Assembly: GCA_031289285.1 (NCBI GenBank)
Contig: JAITPT010000303.1
Coordinates: 1 to 13,611, forward strand
DNA from: Puniceicoccales bacterium
GTDB taxonomy: Bacteria > Verrucomicrobiota > Verrucomicrobiia > Opitutales > UBA953
Direction of reading: 5' to 3'
DNA: 13,611 nt
Shown: positions 1 to 9,700 of the stretch, one piece after another
Layout of the letters: every line of letters begins with the position of its first letter
How positions within the stretch are numbered: the first letter of the stretch is position 1
Program-made: the position numbers and the translations under genes
Notes under the pieces: model-generated
The model's input: the letters and a program-made list of their open reading frames with translations, nothing else
What the model was told of the DNA's origin: nothing
Database searches by the model: none

Positions 1-495
1 AAGCATCTTCACAAGCTCACAGAACGTCCTGCTGTGTTTGAGGAGGAGCCTTTCAAAAAGGCGTTCCATGAGGCGGAAGTTCTTTCGATGTCTCCGGGCG
101 AATACATAAGTTATTACCGCGATCTCGACAGCAAGTTCATCGGAGAATCCATCCAAGAACAGCGCGAAGACAAAGTCCGTGCCGAGGTCGAAGCCGCTGC
201 CGCCGTCAAGCTCGCCGAGGTAGAAGCCACTGCCGCCGCCGAACGCGCCGCCGCCGCCGCCAAACTCGCCGAAGCAGAAGCCGTCGCCGCCGCCAAGCTC
301 GCCGAAACAGAAGCCGTCGCTGCTGCCGAACGCGCCGCTGCCGCCGCCAAGCTCGCCGAAACGGAAGCCGCTGCCGCTGACAAGCTCGCCACCGCCAAAC
401 TCGACACAGCACGCCAGATGAAACGCGACGGCCTGCCCGCCGATGTCATTGCTAAATACACCGGCCTCCACACCGCCGACATCGCCAAACTCTAA
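1..495 (+). CDS. Rpn family recombination-promoting nuclease/putative transposase, C-terminal part (5' truncated)
   Basis: The frame is open from base 1 to a TAA at 493-495, so this is the 3' end of a longer gene. A GTG at 34 is in frame but is probably not the real start, because family-like sequence (KLTERPAVF) is read upstream of it. The stretch with EEPFKKAFHEAEVLSMSP and then Y-R-D-L-D-S-K-F matches the region after the catalytic core in PD-(D/E)XK Rpn/PDDEXK_2 proteins, which act as DNA endonucleases promoting RecA-independent recombination. The catalytic residues would lie upstream of the window. Residues encoded at 181-402 form an Ala/Glu/Lys/Leu-rich helical repeat. The end (ARQMKRDGLPADVIAKYTGL...DIAKL) is the small helical tail with a D-x-IA-x-x-TGL motif usual for these proteins. 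The long Ala-rich insert is unusual. Nothing shows co-transcription with the next gene. The family call is good; activity cannot be judged. Confidence 0.85.
   Translation, partial: KHLHKLTERPAVFEEEPFKKAFHEAEVLSMSPGEYISYYRDLDSKFIGESIQEQREDKVRAEVEAAAAVKLAEVEATAAAERAAAAAKLAEAEAVAAAKLAETEAVAAAERAAAAAKLAETEAAAADKLATAKLDTARQMKRDGLPADVIAKYTGLHTADIAKL
181..387 (+). repeat. In-gene 87-bp repeat encoding 11+18-residue coiled-coil units
   Basis: The Rpn tail is built from alternating units. An 11-residue unit of type AEtEAvAAAKL lies at 181-213, 268-300 and 355-387. An 18-residue unit of type AETEAVAAAERAAAAAKL lies at 214-267 and 301-354. Together they make an 87-bp (29-residue) higher-order repeat present twice (181-267, 268-354) plus a half copy. 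Eleven is a hendecad and eighteen is a hendecad plus a heptad, so a continuous alpha-helical coiled coil is expected. Codons differ at synonymous sites (gcc/gct, aca/acg), so the copies are not brand new. Confidence 0.8.
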
Positions 496-503
496 GCACA
501 CAC

Positions 504-599
504 CTCCCACCTCCCATCTCCCATCTCCCACCACACACCTCCCACCACTCACCACTCACCTCCCACCACCCACGACTCACGACCCACCTCCCACCGTCT
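504..599 (+). repeat. CTCCCAY heptanucleotide simple-repeat block in the intergenic region
   Basis: Four perfect-to-near tandem heptamers (CTCCCAC, CTCCCAT, CTCCCAT, CTCCCAC) occupy 504-531. Degenerate CCCACC/ACTCACC variants follow to about 599. The + strand is nearly pure C/T/A. It starts just after the stop codon of the Rpn gene. I see no hairpin plus T-tract that would mark a terminator, and no gene. Confidence 0.75.
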
Positions 600-603
600 T
601 TTT

Positions 604-691
604 ACTTACCAATTAACTTACCAACTAACTAACCGACTAACCGACTTACCGACTAACTAACCAACTGACTAACTAACTAACCAATTAACTT
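604..691 (+). repeat. Degenerate tetranucleotide (ACYN) tandem repeat upstream of the giant gene
   Basis: Twenty-two consecutive tetramers are in perfect 4-bp register: ACTT, ACCA, ATTA, ACTT, ACCA, ACTA, ACTA, ACCG and so on, ending ATTA, ACTT. A 9-bp direct duplication (TTTACTAAC, 690-698 and 699-707) follows immediately. The block ends about 80 bp before the ATG at 770. Together with the preceding heptamer block it makes a roughly 210-bp G-poor stretch that should be unstructured as RNA. The rest of the gap, 708-769, shows no recognisable -35/-10 pair and no Shine-Dalgarno sequence before 770. Confidence 0.8.
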
Positions 692-769
692 TACTAACTT
701 TACTAACGAACCACACCAATTCTCACTTTGCTAACTAAGATTTCCAACAAACTCACTGACCTTTCTCCC

Positions 770-3700
770 ATGAAACCTGAACTCATCTCCGATAGCGCAG
801 CGGCAGCCGTTGCCGCCGCAAACACACACGGGCAAGACGCCCGTGCCACACATCGCACGAGCACCGCACCCGCACCCGCGAGCAACGCCGCCCGCGACAG
901 TGTAGCACAGACAATCCTGTCTGTGGGCGTGTCCGAAGCGTCGCCGCAGGCGACGGCCACACAGACAGGATTGTCTGTGCTACCCTTCCGTCCCCGCCGC
1001 CACCGCCGCCCCCTCACCCGCTTCCTCGCCCGCGCCGCAGCACTCGGCGCAGCTGTCACCGCAGCATCCCTCGCCCCCGAACTTACCAACACCAACACCA
1101 ACACCTCCGCACCCTCCGCACCCTCCGCCCTCGCCGCCCTCCTCGCGCCCGCCGCTGCCGCGTCCACGATGCCCGACTTCGGCTTCGAGCAAACCATTTC
1201 TGTCAACTTCAAAGGCAACGGCAGTGAGGTCAACAGGGACAATCCCGGCGCGGTGCCCACCCCCGCCGCGAGCTGGATCAACTACATCGGTGGCACTGGC
1301 TCTCTCGCCCTCACCAAAAACCACCTCAACCAGACAATCTCCGGCATCACGCTCAACGTGACCACCCCGGGCCTCTACGCTGTCAGAGACGGCTCGGCTA
1401 ACACCGGAAACGCCCAGCTTTCACATGGTATCCTCGACAACTACAACGGTCCCATAACTCTCACCATCTCCGGTCTCAGCACACTCTTTACGAGCGACTA
1501 CACCGTCTATCTCTACTTCAGCAACTCTGACAACGCCAACTACCACGCCTTCCGAATCAATGGCACCTACTACGTAGGCGGCACTGACACGTCGGTCGCT
1601 TCAGCCTCAGACCAGCAATTCACCGGAACCCAGAACATCTGGACTGGCCTCGCCGACGGCGCACTCGTCAATGGCACACATTACCTGAAGGTCGAAGACC
1701 AAACCCTCGACACCCTCAATATCTACTCCGCCCAAAGCGCAAACAACGTGAACGGCGAAATCGCTGGCTTCCAAGTCAGCAAAGTCGTCGGACGCACTGC
1801 CGCCGAAGACTTCCTCTTCTGGGATGGTGCTGCCGCCTCTTGGGACAACCAAGCTGCCAACACCGCCTTCCACATCGGCTCCAACACCGGCACCCTCGCT
1901 GCCTTCTCTGCCGATAAAATCACCGTCTTCGACACCGCCGCCGCCACAAACATCTCCCTCGGCGAAACCGTCGCCGTTGACGGCCTCTGGGTCAAATCCG
2001 GCGATGTCACCCTCTCCGGCAACGGCGCACTCACCCTCACCTCCCGCGCTGGCAGATTCGCCATTGACTCCGGCACTTCCCTCACCCTCGCCGCCGCTGG
2101 CACTTACTCTGTCAACATCCCCGCCACGGTCGCATTCGTCGTCGAAGGCACCCTCAACCTCAACAAATCCCTCGCCCTCGACGCCGCGCTCTCCGGCTCT
2201 TCCGGCACCATCAACGTCGCCGCCGCAGGCACCACCACCACTCTCACCTCCGCAAAAAACACCTACTCCGGCACCTACAACGTCGCCGACGGCGCCACAC
2301 TGCGCGTCAGCGGTGCGGGCACACTTGGCGCAGCCGACACCACCACCGCGCTCAGCTTCGGCGGCGCAAGTGCCGCACTCGAAATTGCCCGCGACGCCAC
2401 CGCGCCCTCCGGTGCCGTATTCTCTACCAAACGCGCCTTCACTGGCACGGCGGGAAAAGTCAACGTCGCCGCTGGCGAGTTCAGCTATGGCGGAAACGCT
2501 GCCTCCGGCATCACCTTCAACGCCGGAAACTACGCGCCTGCTCCCGCCCCCGGCTCTGCGCCCGCCCACCTCACACTCGCCTCCGGCGCAAATGTCGGCA
2601 CCGCCCAAGTCGGCGCGGCCACAGTCACCCTCGAGTCTGGCTCCACCACTGCTGCCCTCCTCCTCACCAACGCCTCCACCCTTCGCACAAACACAAGCGC
2701 AGCTGGCCCCGCCTCGGTTGGCACTCTCACTCTCAACTCCCCCACCCTCTTCTCCGACACCACACGCTGGGAACTCCTCGGCACTCCCTCCGCCGCCACC
2801 TCCATCCTCACTGCCGACTCCGTCACCCTCAACGGCGCGTCCGTCACAATAGACATCAGTGCCATCATTAGCACCCTCACGGCTAACACTGCTTACACAC
2901 TACTCAGCAGCACTGCTCCTATCACCAAAAACAACGGCTCAGACTTCCAACTCTCCGAGCTCCCGCTCGGCGTAAATGTTAGCCTCTCCCAAACCGCACA
3001 AAACCTCGTCCTCAATGTAGAATCGGTCGGCTTCCACAGATACGTAATCAATGGCAGCACTACCGGAAACTTTACCAATATGGACCGCTGGACTGTTAAC
3101 GACACAGGCCTCAATACCGCAGCACTCCCCGGAAACATCTATCGCTTTGAAAACACCGCCCCGCTCAGACTCCATCTCGCGCCCAGCCAGACGCTTCGCC
3201 TCGTGGGAAATGTAGCATCTCTCGATTTTAACACTCCTCATGGCGCGAGTTGGAGTAGCCCCGACAAACAGCCCGTGACCGATAGCATGGTTGTCGGCCT
3301 CTATGTTGCGGGCGGCGGCGGTGTGAACTCGGGTCCAGTCACGATTTCTGGCGGCGTGATTGATACGGGCACTGTTGGTGCAAACCCGAGCACGTCCCTT
3401 GCAATACTTGTCCGCTCGACATCTTCTCCGCTCATCATTCGCAGCAAAGTAATAGGCTCCGGCACCATCGCTCGCCTACACAACGGAAGTGGGTCAAACA
3501 CGGTCACGGTTATAGACAACGATATTGGTCTCCAACTTCAGGGCGACTTCTCCGAATATACAGGCACTATTTATGGCGCGGGCGGCGCACGTGGCGTTAT
3601 TATCGGCGACGGCACAATTTTGGGCACAGGGGCGACGGTCGCACTCACCAACGTCACATACACAAACTCCAATGCCTACATCGTGGGTAACGTGGACTTC

Positions 3701-6700
3701 GGCGCTAAGCTCGTCAAAGGAGCTGGCGACTTCACTATCCGCCCCACACCGGGCTACATCGTCCGCTTCACGGGCACCGCACCGGGTTGGTATTCCTCTG
3801 TCGGCGACATCACTTGGACCACTGGCGGCACAGTTGCCATCAGCAGCTGGGCAAATGTTGACGGCGGCAGCATCAGCATAAACGGACGCGCTTCTACCCT
3901 CCAACTCTACGGCGAAAACGGCACCGTCATCACCGCCGCCTCCGGCAAATCCATCAGCTTCACAAATGCCGAAACATGGATAAAAGTCGGCACTTCCGAC
4001 CCTCGCAACGACCTGCTCGACCCTATCTCTATCACCTACTCGGGAACGCTTGGCGGCACCACTGCCCGCAAAACTGGTAAAGGCGAACTCGTTGTCACTG
4101 TGCGCCCCACCTACTCGGGCGACACATGGATAGACGAAGGCCAACTTAAAATCTATAACCCCGTCAATTCCTTCAGCTCTATCCTCGGTAGCGCCACCTC
4201 GGCCATCCGCCTTTTGCGCCCCGACACCGCACTTATTTACGACGCACGCAATGCCTCCAATGCGATAACCAACGTCATCTCCGGTTCGGGACAGCTGATA
4301 AAAAGAGGCGGCGAGACGACCGTAACTACCAACTCTATGACTATTCAGGGGACGACGAACACGTTCTCCGGCGGTCTGCGTATTGAGTTCGGGCGTATCA
4401 ATCTCACGGGCAGCGCAGGCGGCGGCGCTATTGAAGTCTGGAGCGGCGGGCAAATCCTCCTTTTCCGCGCCAACACAGATTGGAGAAACAATCTCTTTAT
4501 CACCGGCTCGGGTGTTCAAGAAAGCAGCGGCACCATCTGGTATGGCGCGATACGCTTAGACGAATCCGCTACCTCCAAAATCTCCGGCGACATCACCGTC
4601 GTCCCCAACCCCGAGGCAGGCATCTATTTCGCAAGCATTAACGGTTCCGCCGCAAGCGGTGGCACCCTAAGGATTGCGGGAAACATCATCGGCGCGACGA
4701 ATGCAATTTTACGCTTGGGGCAAGACGCCACCTCATCAAATACCGGTGTTACAAACGGCCACATTTTCTCTCTCACGGGTGAGAACGCCGATTGGTTCGG
4801 CACCATAGACGTCCCCACCGCAACGGCGGGCGTCCTCCGCATTGGCGACGGCGGCAACAACGGCAACCTCCCCAACGCCGCAGGTATCACCCTCGGCGCA
4901 GCCTCCAAGCTGATTGCAAACACCACCCGTGGCGCAGAGGGCAATGGCACGACGTTGGCGACAGGCGCAGACCTCATCATTGGCGGCAACATCACAGGCG
5001 GCGGCACCTTCGAGAAACAAGGCAGCGGCACTGCAATCCTCACCGGCGTCGCAAGCAACTTCGGAGGCTCTACAATCACCGTCTCCGCAGGCGCACTCTT
5101 TGTCAGAGGCGGCGGAGTCAACAACGTAGTCGTCAACACCGCCGCCAATACCGTTTTTGGCTTGACAGAAGGCGGCAGCGTCCAAGGCACCGTCAACATC
5201 ACCAACGGCGCGACATTCGTCAGCGGGCGCGGCAGCGTGACGGGCGCCCTCAACTTTACCGGCACCACAGCGACCGTGCGCACCACCGCAGTCGGCGACT
5301 TCACCTCCGTCGGCCTCGGCGGCACCCACGCCGCCAAGGTCTCCTTCGACCTCGGCCCGCTCTACGCCTCACTCTTCGAGGGCGGTGCTACTGGCACACA
5401 ATCACTTGCCGTGCTCGGCTACTCCGGCCTGACCGCTGGCGCACTCCCCACTGCCTCTTGGGATGTCACCCAGAGCGGCACTTACCGCCCCGCTGCCACG
5501 CCCACGCTCACCTACGAGAACGCCTTGATAAAAGTCGCCCTCACCGCCGCACCAAACGTCCTCCAATGGGATACTGGTTCCGGCAATTGGCAAAACGGCC
5601 TCACTGGTTGGAACGTAAAAACCTCCGGCGGAGCACTCGGCGTCGGCAACTCCACCGAGTTCTACACCGGTGACGCCGTGTATTTCTCCGGTAACACTGC
5701 TTCCATCAACGTCACCGCAGACGTCTTCCCCGCCGCTGTCATCGTCGAAAACGCCTCCGGCTCAACATACACAATCGGCGGCACAGGTAAAATCTCCGGC
5801 ACAGGCACAAAACTCTACAAAGACGGCACAGGCACCCTAACCCTCTCCACCGCAAACGCATACACCGGCGGCACATTCGTCAACAGCGTGCCCACTGGCA
5901 GCACAAACACCCTCGTCGTCAACAACGTCGGCGCTCTCGGCTCCGGCCCTGTCACGCTCGGCGACAACGCCTTGCTCGACATCTCCGCAACTTCTGAGGA
6001 CAACGCTGCTACCGGTGTCCGCAATGCGGTTATCGTGAACGCGCCAGACACGGCGACAGTCGTCGCCCAAGGCCCTGCTCCAAACACAGCCGGTGTCCGC
6101 TACTTCAACACGCCATTTGTCGGTGACGGCATCCTGAACCTCTCCACGGGCGCATGGATCAACTTCCCCACCAACAATCGGGTAACAGCGCGTTTGGGCG
6201 TCGCCAGCCCAGACTTCACTGGCGAAATCCATCTGTCCACATGGGCAAAGTTTTACCTGAACGTCGAGGGTGGAGATTGGAGAGGAACAGACTTCTTTCT
6301 CGACGGAAACTTCGCAGTCGAAACTTCCTCTTCCGCAACTTCCTACTCGATTGAAAACTTGCTAACCGCATACACGGGAACAATTCACATCGCAGGTTCG
6401 GGCTATGTATTTGTCACGGGTGCTACAACGCTCTTTGCAAAAGGTATCATTCGCGAAGTCGCAAATTTCAGCGCCCTCGGCGCCAGCACCACTAACAACA
6501 AGGTTCGCGCTGGCACCGTTGATACATCTCGACTCTCCTCCTCTTCGCCTGACGGGCATCTCGTCCTCGGGAACAACGAAACAAAAGTCCCGCTCTGGGT
6601 GGACATCATCATCGGCAACGCCACCACAGACTACACAAACGCCGCCGCTTTCGGCAAAGCAGTCACAATCGTAAAAGAAGGCAAGGGAGTCGTCTCTCTC

Positions 6701-9700
6701 ACACAGGCACCGCAGCACACAGGCGGCTATATCATCAATGAGGGCATTCTTGTCTATGGCGCAGCTACACCGGTCAACGAGAGACCCCCTGTGGAGGTGA
6801 AAACTTCTGATGGGACAGTGGCGGAGTGGAAGGGGCGCATCGTCGTCAACCCAAAGGGCGAACTCTGGTCAAATCGCTATTTTGCATCCAGTGTGGATGA
6901 CACCAACTCCCGCCAGTTCTCGGCAGTCGTCGTCGGCGACAACGTTAACAGCGGTGTGTTTGGCGCAAACTGCTACACTCGCATCTCCGACATCACACTC
7001 AACGGCGGCACGCTCTATGGCCTCGGCACACACTCAGGCGCAAACTGGGGCTCATGGCAAATCCGCGACAAGGTAGTCGTCTCCGCAGACCGACTCGACC
7101 CCGATACAGGTATGCCCCTGCTCGACCCCGTGACTGGGGAAAAACTAAAGGCGATTGACGGCAACACAGGCCTGCCTGTCACCCCAGAAAATCCGCTCAT
7201 CTCCTACATCAAATCGGAAAAAAGCACGACTGACTTTGAGGGTGTCCGCATGGGCTACCGAGGCTCCTCTGGCAATGGCTTGTTCACCTTCCAAGTAGAA
7301 GAGGCGGCAAAACTCATCATCAGCGCCTCCGTGCGCAACGACGGAAACGGCAGCCCGAACGACGACTACTCCACTGGCCTGCGCAAAACGGGCGCGGGCG
7401 AGCTTGTGCTGGGCGCAGGCATCGGCTTCACCATCGTGGGCGGCGCTACCACCGACTCCCTCTATCGCGGGCCAACCTACGTTGACGGCGGCAAGCTCGT
7501 CGTCGGGCGCGCCAGCCAGTCTTCCTACTTCATCGCCAAGCCCAACACCGAACTCGGCTTCACCGACGGCATCGGCTTCTACACCGCGCCCTCCTTCATC
7601 GAAATCCAACAAGACGCACGGCTCATCTTAGACTTCGCATTGCCCTACACGCTCAATCTCACGTCGCCCATCGAGGGCGCGGGCGACATCGTGAAAACCG
7701 GCCCGGGCACAGTCACGCTCGGCACCGCCGTCTATCTCTTCGGCGAAGCGGAAATCAACGCTGGCGCTCTGGTGCTCAGCACCACGGGCGAATTGGCAAA
7801 CATCTCCGGCCTGTCGCTCACGGGCAATACGGCGGTATTCGACATCAGCGCAAAAACAGCGGGCTTCGCACCACCCAGCCTCACGGGCGACGCCTCCGGC
7901 GCACAAATCCAGCTTGGCACTCGCACCTTCACAGTGCCAGTCGGCGACTACGCAGGCAGCTTCATCGGCTCCGGCACCCTCGAAAAAACCACCAACGCCA
8001 CACTGCGCCTTTCCGGCGCAAGCCCAAGCCTCACCGGCCCCGCAAACATCACTGGCATCGTCTCCGTCGCCCAGACTTACGGCCTCGGCAAAGGCGCACT
8101 GACCTTCGCAGCCGGCGCAGCTCTCGAGTTCAAGGGCAACGGCCCCGACGGCGCAGCAGATAGCGACTTCGACCGCTACTCGCACGGCGAGGCTACCGTC
8201 ACTCTCTTGGGCGCACTCTCCGTTCGCATCGCGGGCGCGGGCAAACGTGTGCTCTTCGGCGACGTCAGCAGCACTCGCACTATCGCCATCTCCGGCGGCG
8301 TCGTCGGCACCGGCAACTTCGCCGGCACACTCGCAGGCGATAACGCCGTCGGCACTGGCGTCGCCGTAAAGGCTGGCGCGACTATTGCGACCGTCACCGG
8401 CGCAAGGGCACTGTCCGTATTTGGCGAAGTCACCTCTGGCGCTGGCTACGGCACTGGCACCATCTCCTCTTTCAACAGCGAGAGTTTCTCCGGCATCCGC
8501 TACGATGTGCGCATCGCGGCAGACACCCCCACCAACCACGCAGATAAGGTGACCGTCGGCGGAGATGTCACCTTCGGAACAACCTCCAATAGCATCAACC
8601 TCTCCCAGTGGTTGCCCGGAAACTACGAAATCCTCACCGCCACCGGCACCATGTCCAACTTCTACCAAAACAGGTTCACCTTGTCTGTCGCCGGTAGCCC
8701 AGTGAGCGGCCTCGCAAACCGCAAAGATGTCCGCATCTGGCAAACCGCAAGCTCACTCTGGATTCAGGGCGCATACAAAGAGACAGAGCTGGAATGGAAG
8801 GGCGGCGCAGCACTCGGCTGGACAGAGAGCCGAGACGTCATCGCTTGGTATGGCAGAGAGGCTTCCTCCGATACGTCTTTCGCACCACTCGATACAGTCA
8901 TCTTCAACGAGCGCGGTGCCGCAAGCAACGGCGTCAACATCGCCGCAAGCTACACTGTCGGCGCATGGACAATCACCGACGACGTGTCGGGCAACGCCAC
9001 ACGCCCAAGCTACTCCTTCGACGCCACGCAAGCCGTCACAATCTCCGGCGCAGCCAGCGACACCGACGCCCAAGTCGAGAGCTGGGCTATCAACAAACTC
9101 ACCGTCTCCGGCGGCGCACTGGCAACCTTCAGCAGCAATGTCGCTCTCAACTTCAAAGACTTCCTAATCACCGGAACAGGCACCGACGGAACCAACTCCT
9201 ACGCATCCTCCGCTCTCTTCAACGGCGCAGTGACCGCTTCCGCCAGCTTGACCGTCGCCGGCGGCGCAAACGCTGACTTCTCCGGCGCGTTGACCGTCGG
9301 CGCGACGGGCGCAACCGTCACAGGCACCGACTCCGTGTTGCGCGTGGCGGGCGCGAGCGTGAACGCCGGCGGCGCAGCGGGCGCAGGCTTCTCCGCACTC
9401 GCTGGCGGCACGCTCGAAATCGCCGCAGGCACCGACGGCGCACCCAGCGCAATCTCTACCGAAAAAATCGCCATCTCCGGCGCAACCGGCGCAGCCGCCA
9501 CCCTCAAGGCCGCTCCCAGAGCCAACACCGACATCATTCTCAACGCACCCGCCTTCTCCGACTCGCTCGTGCTCGGCGCGGTCGGCGCAAACATCGAGGT
9601 CGCCGCTGCCACCAGCAGCGGCACTGGCCGCCTCGTCATCAACCGCACCATTTCCGGCGGCGCATTGACCAAGACCGGCGCAGGCGAGCTTGCCCTCACC

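Larger units (their letters stand above)
3032..5566 (+). other. Super-module 2: degenerate W motif, long beta-helix body
   Basis: This segment covers residues 755-1599. The entry motif is weakened: FHRYVINGSTTGNF...RW keeps only the second Trp (W774), followed by IYRFENT in place of V-x-F-D-D-T. The body carries clear PATR units at 4067-4153 and 5009-5107. The exit runs through GTYRPAATPTLTYENALIKV, which is less like the other caps. The first half uses ATA, TTA and other A/T-ending codons clearly more than modules 4 and 5 do. Confidence 0.6.
5567..8794 (+). other. Super-module 3: canonical W motif and the longest closed beta-helix body
   Basis: This segment covers residues 1600-2675. It opens with WDTGSGNWQNGLTGW (W1600, W1607, W1614) and DAVYFSGNTA, the clearest entry motif in the protein. 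PATR units lie at 5810-5923, 6668-6760, 7382-7507 and 7691-7783, with a divergent one near 7970-8078. The middle part (about 6770-7340) is a non-repetitive insert containing the only cysteine (TGC at 6971-6973) and a D-x-x-T-G mini-repeat. It closes with NYEILTAT (8621-8644) and a Trp-containing strand (IWQTASSLWIQG). Confidence 0.7.

Noticed and set aside
114..488. Antisense Ala/Ser-rich frames opposite the Rpn gene
   Set aside because: They are generated by the GCC/GCG repeat read backwards. The sense frame has a family match.
604..691. Possible CRISPR or iteron array in the intergenic repeats
   Set aside because: The units are 4 and 7 bp, without spacers or the 17-40 bp units expected of CRISPR or iterons. 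It is simple-sequence DNA.
728..770. TTG 728 as an alternative start, and TAAGAT near 735-740 as a -10 box
   Set aside because: TTG 728 is in frame but has no Shine-Dalgarno sequence or coding-like sequence after it. TAAGAT matches only four of six bases and has no partner at -35 spacing.
1824..2852. Pro/Ser/Thr-rich + strand open frame of 342 codons
   Set aside because: It is an out-of-frame reading of C-rich codons (tcc, acc, ccc) within module 1 of the giant gene. It lacks a ribosome binding site or any recognisable domain.
3494..4519. Long antisense open frames, for example on the - strand at 3494-4519, 7628-8743, 1607-2608 and 9199-10155
   Set aside because: They lie fully opposite the giant gene. 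The translations are low complexity, mirror the codon bias of the sense strand and show no domain pattern.
4792..5673. Arg/His-rich + strand open frame of 293 codons, and a similar one at 8794-9276
   Set aside because: It is the third-frame shadow of GGC/GCC/ACC-rich coding sequence. Its composition is implausible for a protein and its frame conflicts with clear PATR coding.
7157..7195. LPVTPENP resembling an LPxTG sortase signal
   Set aside because: It lies in the middle of the protein, lacks the TG after LPxT, and has no following hydrophobic segment or basic tail.
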